38,260 nt of DNA from contig CAJUFH010000025.1 in the NCBI GenBank assembly GCA_910585755.1, forward strand, positions 1 to 38,260, given 5' to 3'. The stretch's first letter is position 1. The number at the start of each line of letters is the position of its first letter. The translations under genes were made by a program, and so were the position numbers. This document shows, piece by piece, positions 31,815-38,260 of the stretch. This stretch comes from an uncultured Muribaculaceae bacterium (GTDB lineage Bacteria > Bacteroidota > Bacteroidia > Bacteroidales > Muribaculaceae). The notes under the pieces were generated by a model. The model ran no database searches, had not been told where the DNA came from, and saw only the letters and a program-made list of their open reading frames with translations.

Positions 31815-33668
31815 TCAGTGCTTTTTGACTCCGCTATATAATATGGTGTTGGAGGTGAGCATGCGCTCCTCGATATATTTTCGCGACGGGTCGATTTTCC
31901 CTTTCAGGTAACGCTCGATCAGAAGCGACCCGATCGGCACTCCGAACGTGGCTCCGAAACCGGCGTTCTCTACGTAGACGCAGACCGCGATTTTCGGGTC
32001 CTTGTACGGCGCGAACCCTATGAAGGCCGAGTGGTCGCGCCCGTGAGGGTTCTGGGCGGTTCCCGTCTTGCCGCAGACCTCGATGTCGGGAAGGTTGGCC
32101 AGGCGGCAGGTACCCCCCGTGACGGCCATGCGCATCCCTTCCGCGATATCTTCGAAATAGTGCTGGTCGATGGTCGGAATCCTCTTGGTGCGGTACTTCT
32201 CGTCGATTACCGTGTCCTTGATTTCCTTTACCGTGTGCGGGGTGATGAACCAGCCGCGGTTGGCGACCGTGGCGCACAGGTTGGCGATTTGCAGCGGTGT
32301 CGCCAGGATTTCCCCCTGGCCTATTGATACCGAGATTATCGTGTTGGCGCTCCAGTGCCCCTTGCCGTAATACTTGTTGTAGGTTTTGGAGTTGGGGATG
32401 AAGCCGCGGCTCTCGCTGGGGAGGTCGACCCCGAGTTTGTAGCCGTAGCCGAGCGATACGAGGTGGTTCTTCCATACCTCGAACGCGTCGGCCGGGGTCC
32501 CGTACTTCGACCGCTTGTCGATCATCGCCTTGAATCCCCAGCAGAAAAACGCGTTACACGAGGTCTGCAACGCCGGTTTGAGTGTGATGGGGGAGCCGTG
32601 GCCGTGACACCCTACCCGCAGTCCGCCGTTGATATAGCCGTGGTAGCAGGGGTAGGGGGTCGCCAGGTTGATTATCCCCTCCTGGAGAAATATCAGTCCC
32701 TGGGTGGGCTTGAACGTCGAGCCGGGAGGGTAGGCGCCCTGCAGCGCCCGGTCGTAGAGAGGCTTGCGCGGGTCGCGGACGAGCGAGCTGTAATTCTTGC
32801 CGCGCTGGCGTCCGACGAGCATCTTGGGGTCGTAGGTGGGGCTGGAGACCATCGCCAGGATTTCCCCGGTAGAAGGCTCGATCGCTACCACGGCCCCGAT
32901 TTTGTTGACCATCAGGCTCTCGGCATACTGCTGCAGCCCTATGTCGAGGCTCAGGCGAAGGTCTCGGCCCGAGATAGGCGCTATGTCGTGCGCCCCGTCC
33001 TCATATCTGCCGCGTATGCGTCCTCGTGCGTCGCGGATAAGGATTTCCTTACCCTTTATGCCGCGGAGCACCGCGTCGTAGCTCTTCTCGACTCCGAGGT
33101 CGCCGCAGTAGTCGCCACGCTCGTAATAAGGGTCGCGCTCGATGTCGGCCTGCGATACCTCGCGGATGTTGCCCAGCACGTTCGCCGCCGCCGAGTAATT
33201 GTACTGCCGCAGGATGCGTTTCTGTATGAAGAAACCCGGGTAGCGGTACAGCTTCTCCTGGAGCCTTCCGTAATCCTGGGCGGAAAGATGCGTTATCAGT
33301 GTCTGCGGGGTGTAGGCCGAATAGTTCGGCGAGCTTTTCATCTGCCTTACCCTCTCGCGGAACGCATCGATGGAAATCTGCAGCGTGTTGCAGAAGTCCA
33401 GCGTGTCGAAGTCGCGGATGTCGCGCGGAATCATCATCACGTCGTACGCCGGCTGGTTGAACACCACCAGCGAGTCGTTGCGGTCGTATATCAGCCCGCG
33501 CGACGGGTAGACCGTCTTTTTCAGGAACGCGTTCGAATCGGCGCGGTCCTTGTAGCGGTCGTCGGCAATCTGGAGGGTGAACAGGCGCAGCAGGTACGCG
33601 AAGGCGACTGCCACGAGGAAGCCGCCCACAACGTATTTCCTTTTTTCTAATCTGTAATCCTTGCGCAT
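31815..33668 (-). CDS. mrdA: Penicillin-binding protein 2 (elongation transpeptidase)
   Basis: Cross-links peptidoglycan in the elongasome. The 617-residue protein has an N-terminal membrane anchor (VVGGFLVAVAFAYLLRLFTL), a PBP dimerisation/pedestal region (about 50-230), and a transpeptidase domain. Its active-site motif is STFK (Ser317, Lys320 in PPGSTFKP), followed by SCN in TSCNAFF and KTGTAQ. All three motifs are intact. RodA, its polymerase partner, is encoded directly downstream. Confidence 0.96.
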   Translation of the reverse strand: MRKDYRLEKRKYVVGGFLVAVAFAYLLRLFTLQIADDRYKDRADSNAFLKKTVYPSRGLIYDRNDSLVVFNQPAYDVMMIPRDIRDFDTLDFCNTLQISIDAFRERVRQMKSSPNYSAYTPQTLITHLSAQDYGRLQEKLYRYPGFFIQKRILRQYNYSAAANVLGNIREVSQADIERDPYYERGDYCGDLGVEKSYDAVLRGIKGKEILIRDARGRIRGRYEDGAHDIAPISGRDLRLSLDIGLQQYAESLMVNKIGAVVAIEPSTGEILAMVSSPTYDPKMLVGRQRGKNYSSLVRDPRKPLYDRALQGAYPPGSTFKPTQGLIFLQEGIINLATPYPCYHGYINGGLRVGCHGHGSPITLKPALQTSCNAFFCWGFKAMIDKRSKYGTPADAFEVWKNHLVSLGYGYKLGVDLPSESRGFIPNSKTYNKYYGKGHWSANTIISVSIGQGEILATPLQIANLCATVANRGWFITPHTVKEIKDTVIDEKYRTKRIPTIDQHYFEDIAEGMRMAVTGGTCRLANLPDIEVCGKTGTAQNPHGRDHSAFIGFAPYKDPKIAVCVYVENAGFGATFGVPIGSLLIERYLKGKIDPSRKYIEERMLTSNTILYSGVKKH

Positions 33669-33706
33669 TTGCGGTCAGTGTGGGAGAGGGGGATGGGGGG
33701 AGGAGG

Positions 33707-34219
33707 TTAATAGCGCTTTGAGCCGGGGATTGAATCGACGGCAAGGATAATCACGAACGTCAGCAGCGACGAGGCTCCGATGCGGAGCAGCATCAGCCCG
33801 ATGTTGAAGAACGCGAACGATTCTATCAGGAAGTAGAGCGTGCAGTAGAGCAGTACGCACGTCCCCAGGTATTTCATGAATACCGCCGGGCCGAGGGTGC
33901 GGCTCGAAGGGGACGGGTTGGAAAGTTCGTCGTCTCGGGGGAAGTAAAGGTGGAGCACCGGCATGCGCAGCGCGCCCAGTATCGTGCAGGCCAGGGCGTT
34001 CATCCCCTGCGTGTTCGAGAAGATGTCGATTGACAGTCCGAGCAGGAATGACAGCGTCATGACCCAGTTGACGCTCAGCGTCACGGGAAGTTTGATTATG
34101 AAATATATGAATACCAGCGGGATCGCGACATTGAACAGGCACAGGTTGTTGAACACTATAACCTGCGCCGCGACAAGCCCCGCGAACCAAAGTATGTATT
34201 TCAGAATCTCCTTCGCCAT
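33707..34219 (-). CDS. mreD: Rod shape-determining protein MreD
   Basis: A 170-residue integral membrane protein with about five helices (VAAQVIVFNNLCLFNVAIPL, then LTFVIILAV and others). MreD links MreB/MreC to the wall machinery. Identification rests on size, topology and its place between mreC (24 bases) and mrdA (38 bases), since the family is poorly conserved. Confidence 0.88.
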   Translation of the reverse strand: MAKEILKYILWFAGLVAAQVIVFNNLCLFNVAIPLVFIYFIIKLPVTLSVNWVMTLSFLLGLSIDIFSNTQGMNALACTILGALRMPVLHLYFPRDDELSNPSPSSRTLGPAVFMKYLGTCVLLYCTLYFLIESFAFFNIGLMLLRIGASSLLTFVIILAVDSIPGSKRY

Positions 34220-34243
34220 TGCTTTATACGCTTAAACAGCAGT

Positions 34244-35107
34244 TTACGCTCCTCCCGTCTGTATCGTTGCTTCCTCGTCAACCTCTACCCCCTTTATGTC
34301 GGCAATCTCGCGGTTGGAAATAACCTTAACCGTCGAGAGGGCGGTGAAGTCGGTCAGGAGGCGTATGCGCAGGGTGAAGAAGTTGTCGTCTTCCCCGCGC
34401 GCCGAGCCAATGATGGTCCCCACCGGGATACCCTCGGGGAACATCGCGGAGTAGCCGGAGGTGATGATCGTGTCCCCTTTGTGGAACCGCGTGTGCTTCG
34501 GAAGCTCCTCGAGCAGCGCCTCGCGGGGCGATTTCCCGTCCCATACGAGCGAGCCGAACGCGTCGCTCCCGCGCAGTTTGCAGGAGAGCCGGAAGTTGGG
34601 GTTCAGCAGCGAGATTACGCGGGCGTGGTGCTTTCCGGTTACGTTCACGACCCCGACAACCCCGTTCTGGTCCATTACCCCCATCTCGGGCTGGAGGCCG
34701 TCGGCCTCCCCCTTGTCGAGGGTGATGTAGTTGTACGGGCGTGTGACGGAGTTGCTGATCGCCGTGGCCACTATGAAGCGGAACTGCCTTACGGAGTCAA
34801 TCGCCGCCAGCGAGTCCTGGGCCAGCGCCTCCCGGGCTGTCCGAAGCTGCGTGCGCAGCGCCGCTACCTCCTCCTCCAGGTCGGCCTGACGCCGCTGGAG
34901 GTCTTCGTTGATGGCGCGCAGGCTGAAATAGCCTGTGACGTTGTTCGACACGTCGTAGACCCCCGCCGCGACCGACCCGGCCGATGTCAGCCAGACGTGG
35001 TGCTGGTAGGGGTTGCGGTCGAACAGCAGCGCGCAGCTCACCACCGCATAGAAGGCGAACACGAACCAGGAGCTGAACCTGACGATGAAGTCCAACAGAT
35101 TTCTCAC
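34244..35107 (-). CDS. mreC: Rod shape-determining protein MreC
   Basis: A 287-residue bitopic protein with an N-terminal membrane helix (SWFVFAFYAVVSCALLF), a coiled coil (about 62-105: LQRRQADLEEEVAALRTQLR), and the two-barrel MreC domain. NSVTRPYNYITLDKGEADGL and VVGVVNVTGKHHARVISLLN are family motifs. It bridges MreB in the cytoplasm to PBP2 and RodA in the periplasm. Spacing to mreB is 21 bases. Confidence 0.95.
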   Translation of the reverse strand: MRNLLDFIVRFSSWFVFAFYAVVSCALLFDRNPYQHHVWLTSAGSVAAGVYDVSNNVTGYFSLRAINEDLQRRQADLEEEVAALRTQLRTAREALAQDSLAAIDSVRQFRFIVATAISNSVTRPYNYITLDKGEADGLQPEMGVMDQNGVVGVVNVTGKHHARVISLLNPNFRLSCKLRGSDAFGSLVWDGKSPREALLEELPKHTRFHKGDTIITSGYSAMFPEGIPVGTIIGSARGEDDNFFTLRIRLLTDFTALSTVKVISNREIADIKGVEVDEEATIQTGGA

Positions 35108-35128
35108 TCTCCGATGCGGGCTGCGGGG

Positions 35129-36148
35129 TTAGCGGATGAGGAACGAGAAGTTCTGGATATTCTTGAGCGCCACCCCGGTACCCTTGGCTACTGCCAGCAG
35201 TGGGTCCTCGGCTACGTGGAACGTGATGCCGATCTTGTCGGTCAGGCGCTTGTCGAGGCCGCGCAGAAGCGCTCCGCCACCGGCTAGCCAGATACCGTTC
35301 TTGACGATGTCGGCGTAGAGTTCCGGCGGGGTCTGCTCCAGGGCCCCGAGTACCGCCGTCTCGATTTTGGAGATGGACTTCTCGATGCAGTGCGAGATTT
35401 CCTGGTACGACACGGGGATTTCGAGCGGCAGGGCGGTCATCATGTTCGGGCCGTGGACAACGAAGTCCTCCGGCGGATTCTCAAGCTCTGTCAGCGCCGA
35501 GCCGACATGCTTCTTGATTTCCTCGGCGGTGCGCTCTCCGACCTTGACGTTGTGGGCCTTGCGCATATGGTTCATGATGTCCTCCGTCAGGTCGTCGCCC
35601 GCGATCTGGATGCTCTTGTTGCTGACGATACCGCCAAGCGAGATTACGGCGATTTCCGTCGTGCCGCCACCTATGTCGACAATCATGTTGCCTTCCGGCG
35701 CTACGACGTCGAGTCCGATACCGAGGGCCGCGGCCATAGGCTCGTAAATCATGTAGACGTCGCGGCCGTTGGCGTGCTCCGACGAGTCGCGCACGGCGCG
35801 GATTTCAACCTCGGTCGAGCCGGAGGGGATGCCGACAACCATGCGGAGCGACGGCGAGAACCAGTTGCTCTTGGCCGACGCTTTCTTTACCAGGCCGCGG
35901 ATCATCAGTTCCGCGGCGTTAAAGTCGGCGATCACTCCCTTGCGGAGCGGGCGCACGGTGCGGATTCCTTCCGGCTCCTTGCCGTACATGCGCTGCGCCT
36001 CGATACCGACGGCGATCAGCTTGTCGGTACGGCGGTCGAGGGCCACGATCGAAGGCTCGTCGATAACGATTTTGTCGTTATGGATGATCACGGTGTTGGC
36101 CGTGCCCAGGTCGATGGCTATTTCTTTGGTGAGAGAAAATAATCTCAT
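35129..36148 (-). CDS. mreB: Actin-like rod shape protein MreB
   Basis: A cytoskeletal ATPase of 339 residues that guides lateral wall synthesis. The actin-fold motifs are IAIDLGTANTVI (phosphate 1), MIVDIGGGTTEIAVISLGG (phosphate 2) and GIWLAGGGALLRGLD (adenosine). Length is normal for the family. It is the first gene of the mreBCD-mrdA-rodA set; the 252 bases between it and purH contain a family 1 repeat and a weak promoter match. Confidence 0.97.
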   Translation of the reverse strand: MRLFSLTKEIAIDLGTANTVIIHNDKIVIDEPSIVALDRRTDKLIAVGIEAQRMYGKEPEGIRTVRPLRKGVIADFNAAELMIRGLVKKASAKSNWFSPSLRMVVGIPSGSTEVEIRAVRDSSEHANGRDVYMIYEPMAAALGIGLDVVAPEGNMIVDIGGGTTEIAVISLGGIVSNKSIQIAGDDLTEDIMNHMRKAHNVKVGERTAEEIKKHVGSALTELENPPEDFVVHGPNMMTALPLEIPVSYQEISHCIEKSISKIETAVLGALEQTPPELYADIVKNGIWLAGGGALLRGLDKRLTDKIGITFHVAEDPLLAVAKGTGVALKNIQNFSFLIR

Positions 36149-36189
36149 TTTTGTTTCAGAAACAGATTCTTAATTTAAATTATCCTTCC

Positions 36190-36221
36190 GGCTCTCTTGT
36201 GTTGTCCGAAAGTATAGAGCC
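36190..36221 (-). promoter_or_regulatory. mreB: Possible mreB promoter region
   Basis: On the minus strand TACTTTCG (36214-36207) is a loose -7 match. It lies inside an inverted repeat GGCTCT/AGAGCC (36190-36195 with 36216-36221). A GTCGAA/TTCGAC hairpin lies at 36250-36266. No -33 TTG is seen, so the evidence is weak. Confidence 0.3.
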
Positions 36222-36281
36222 CGAATAATCGGTAATTCTATCAGTAACTGTCGAATAAACTTCGACTGGCAGAATCGCGTT

Positions 36282-36392
36282 GTTAGAGTGGTTCGGATGG
36301 TAGGAGCCGTGGTCCGAGCGTGATGGGAGCGGTCTTAGGACCGTGACCGAACGCGAGAGGCCGCGGCGACGACCCAGACGGGCCGCTATAAC
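36282..36392 (+). repeat. Structured repeat family 1, full copy next to purH
   Basis: The same plan as the umuC copy with different stem sequences. The outer helix GTTAGAGTGG/CCGCTATAAC is 36282-36291 with 36383-36392. A TCGGA/TCCGA helix is 36293-36297 with 36313-36317. A GCGT/ACGC helix is 36318-36321 with 36351-36354. The inner hairpin CGGTC-TTAG-GACCG is 36330-36343, with the same flanks GATGGGAG and TGACCGA. The block GATGGTAGGAGC is identical in both. It ends 8 bases from the purH stop. Confidence 0.75.
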
Positions 36393-36400
36393 GGCGCGAT

Positions 36401-37930
36401 TTAATGTCTAAAATGTCTAAATCCGGTCATCACCATCGCGACCCCGTTGGCGTTGCAATAGTCGATTGACTCGTTGTCGCGTATCGAGCCGCCGGGCTGG
36501 ATTACCGCGTCAACCCCGGCCTTGTGGGCGATTTCAACGCAGTCGGCGAAGGGGAAGAATGCGTCCGACGCCATGACCGCCCCGTTAAGGTCGAACTCGA
36601 ACGAGCGGGCCTTGTCGATTGCCTGGCGCAGCGAGTCGACGCGCGAGGTCTGCCCTACACCCGCGGCGCAGAGCTGGCGGTTCTTCGCAAGCACGATGGC
36701 GTTGCTCTTGCAATGCTTCACCAGCTTGTTGGCGAACAGCAGGTCGTCAATCTGCGAGGGGTTGATGGCGGCCTCGGTAACCTGGCGCAGGTCGTCGGCG
36801 GTCTCCACCTTTGTGTCGCGTTCCTGCACGAGCGCTCCGTTCAGAATCGAGCGGAACTGCCGGGTGGTGTCGAGCGGCTTCTTCTGTACCAGGATGATAC
36901 GGTTCTTTTTCTGCTCGAGGATGCCGAGCGCCTCGGGCTCGTAGGCCGGGGCGATGATTACCTCGAAGAAAATCTTGTTGATTTCCGCGGCTGTCTCCCC
37001 GTCGATTGTAGCGTTGGTGACGAGCACGCCGCCGAAAGCCGATACCGGGTCACCCGCAAGCGCGTCTACCCAGGCCTCTTTTACAGTCGGGCGCGATGCT
37101 ACTCCGCAGGGATTGTTGTGCTTTAGGACGGCGAAAGTCGTGTCGCTGAATTCTGCGATCAGGCTTACAGCCGCGTCGATGTCGAGGAGGTTGTTGTACG
37201 AGATTTCTTTGCCGTGGAGCTGCTCGAACATCTCGTCGAAACGACCTAAGAAGTAACCCTTCTGGTGGGGGTTCTCACCGTAGCGCATCGTCTTTTCGCC
37301 GTCGATGGCCAGGCGCAGCGCCGTCGGGTGCTCCGCCAGGGAGTCGAAGTAGCTGAAGATAGCGGAATCGTAGGCCGAGCTGACGGCGAACGCTTCCTTG
37401 GCGAAGAACAGACGCTCGGCCAGTGTGGTCCGCGCTCCGTTCTCGGCGAGAATACGGCGAAGGGGCTCGTACTGGTTCTTGGAGGCGACGATTACGACGT
37501 CGTTATAGTTCTTGGCGGCGCCGCGGATCAGCGAGATGCCGCCTATGTCGATTTTCTCGATTATGTCGGCCTGGGACGCGCCGGACGCAACCGTCTCCGA
37601 GAAGGGGTAGAGGTCGACAATCACCAGGTCGATTTCGGGTATTTCGTATTGCTGGGTCTGGAGCTTGTCCTGCTCGTTGTCGCGGCGGGCGAGGATGCCC
37701 CCGAAAACTTTGGGATGCAGGGTCTTTACTCTGCCACCGAGTATCGACGGATAGCCGGTTAGGTTCTCGACTGCCGCACACGGGTAGCCGAGCTGTTCGA
37801 TAAACTTCTGGGTCCCTCCAGTGGAGATAAACTCCACTCCGTTTTCGTGGAGGAGCTTGAGGATTTCGTCGAGACCGTCTTTGTAGAAGACAGAAATCAG
37901 GGCCTTTTTGATTTCTTTTGTTTCGCTCAT
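36401..37930 (-). CDS. purH: Bifunctional AICAR formyltransferase/IMP cyclohydrolase
   Basis: Carries out the last two steps of de novo IMP synthesis. The 509-residue protein has the N-terminal MGS-like cyclohydrolase domain (about 1-150: ISVFYKDGLDEILKLLHENG, STGGTQKFIEQLGYP, TLHPKVFGGILARRD) and the C-terminal AICAR transformylase domain (RYGENPHQKGYFLG, VLKHNNPCGVAS, with Lys/His of the active site in KHNNPCG). FPFADCVEIAHKAGVDAVIQ and RDNESIDYCN close the protein. It is complete. It lies upstream of mreB in the same direction. Confidence 0.96.
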   Translation of the reverse strand: MSETKEIKKALISVFYKDGLDEILKLLHENGVEFISTGGTQKFIEQLGYPCAAVENLTGYPSILGGRVKTLHPKVFGGILARRDNEQDKLQTQQYEIPEIDLVIVDLYPFSETVASGASQADIIEKIDIGGISLIRGAAKNYNDVVIVASKNQYEPLRRILAENGARTTLAERLFFAKEAFAVSSAYDSAIFSYFDSLAEHPTALRLAIDGEKTMRYGENPHQKGYFLGRFDEMFEQLHGKEISYNNLLDIDAAVSLIAEFSDTTFAVLKHNNPCGVASRPTVKEAWVDALAGDPVSAFGGVLVTNATIDGETAAEINKIFFEVIIAPAYEPEALGILEQKKNRIILVQKKPLDTTRQFRSILNGALVQERDTKVETADDLRQVTEAAINPSQIDDLLFANKLVKHCKSNAIVLAKNRQLCAAGVGQTSRVDSLRQAIDKARSFEFDLNGAVMASDAFFPFADCVEIAHKAGVDAVIQPGGSIRDNESIDYCNANGVAMVMTGFRHFRH

Positions 37931-37966
37931 TGTTGGGTGGCTGGATTATATAAGTTTGTCAAGCCG

Positions 37967-37974
37967 CGAAGTTA
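37967..37974 (-). promoter_or_regulatory. purH: Possible purH -7 box
   Basis: TAACTTCG on the minus strand, 37 bases before the ATG, a TAnnTTYG-type match. No -33 TTG is seen. The sequence further upstream is G-rich on this strand. No purine riboswitch is recognised. Confidence 0.35.
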
Positions 37975-38061
37975 CGAATTTTCCCCCGCATTTCCTCCTC
38001 TAATCCCCCCTTAATATCCCCTAAAAAATCAACAACCATTAAAAAATCTTAAATATCCCTT

Positions 38062-38206
38062 GCCGCTCCTTTTCCCTCGTTCCCCTTCTTTCTCAATCCT
38101 TCTCCTCGCTTCCCTCCTGCTTCGTTTTCCTGGCGCCTCGTTTCCCTCTCTTCCTCGTTCCCCTCCCTGTCTTTTCCCCACCCCCCTCGTTTCCCCTCTT
38201 TTCTCC
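38062..38206. repeat. Polypyrimidine tract with degenerate TCGTTYCC repeats upstream of purH
   Basis: About 145 bases almost wholly C and T on the + strand, in which a TCGTTTCCC-like unit recurs at least six times at roughly 10-25 base spacing. No gene is seen. On the minus strand it is a G-rich purine tract upstream of purH. Confidence 0.6.
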
Positions 38207-38250
38207 CGAATGGGTTCTGTTCCGGGTGTGAGGGGCCGCGGCCCCGAAGC
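38207..38250. repeat. Repeat family 3, copy 2
   Basis: 44 bases matching 23871-23914 at 42 positions, including GGGGCCGCGGCCCC. It lies at the right edge of the window directly after the pyrimidine tract. Similarity appears to continue beyond a short gap (TGCCTC in both). Confidence 0.8.
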
Positions 38251-38260
38251 TGCCTCTTGG

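Noticed and set aside
1..38260. tRNA or rRNA genes
   Set aside because: No cloverleaf with the conserved T-arm bases and no rRNA-like segment was recognised in any gap on either strand; a dedicated tRNA search would settle it.

Overview
The window looks like a chromosomal segment of a Bacteroidales gut bacterium, most probably of the Muribaculaceae or a close relative (inference from gene content, not from a database search). Support comes from repeated matches to the Bacteroidetes sigma -7 box TAnnTTTG, often with TTG or TTTG 19-20 bases upstream. Other support is a secreted protein with a type IX secretion-like C-terminal tail, a DPE2-type MalQ with two starch-binding domains, and the orders purH-mreB-mreC-mreD-mrdA-rodA and thrS-infC-rpmI-rplT. 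Core genes are visibly GC-rich. The restriction-modification and toxin-antitoxin segments are visibly more AT-rich, which fits accessory DNA.

Layout. 1-3850: leftward type I restriction-modification operon (XRE regulator, HsdM, an AlbA_2/Schlafen ATPase-like protein, and an HsdS open frame broken after 53 codons near the edge). 3850-4250: a gene-free gap with palindromes, a short direct repeat and a terminator. 4253-9877: leftward tripartite ABC efflux operon (ATPase, two FtsX/MacB permeases, MacA-like adaptor, TolC-like channel). 10072-11437: ECF sigma factor, membrane anti-sigma-like protein and small exported protein, closed by a strong terminator. 11785-12364: RelE/ParE-like toxin with Phd/YefM-like antitoxin. 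12681-14834: rightward cell-wall amidase and MCE/MlaD protein. 15292-17976: malQ. 18175-19467: umuC. 19604-21550: large secreted protein. 21802-22539: split hicA-hicB. 22718-23767: aldose 1-epimerase. 24022-27584: thrS-infC-rpmI-rplT. 27762-29354: polytopic membrane protein. 29317-37930: purH, mreBCD, mrdA, rodA and a glycosyltransferase, all leftward.

The main unusual content is intergenic. (1) A structured repeat of about 115 bases lies beside the 3' ends of umuC and purH, with a 36-base fragment after infC and a related core beside the sigma gene. Its helices differ in sequence between copies but keep pairing, and the unpaired positions fit G-A and G-U pairs only when read from the + strand. 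(2) Between the MCE gene and malQ, two head-to-head copies of another multi-hairpin element form a long inverted repeat. (3) A 44-base element with a GGGGCCGCGGCCCC core occurs twice. These are the best candidates for an undescribed structured RNA or a single-strand-mobilised repeat family.

Other points worth attention are the truncated HsdS, IF-3 with a 100-residue Gly/Pro/Arg-rich N-terminal extension, and hicA/hicB separated by hairpins and a second promoter.
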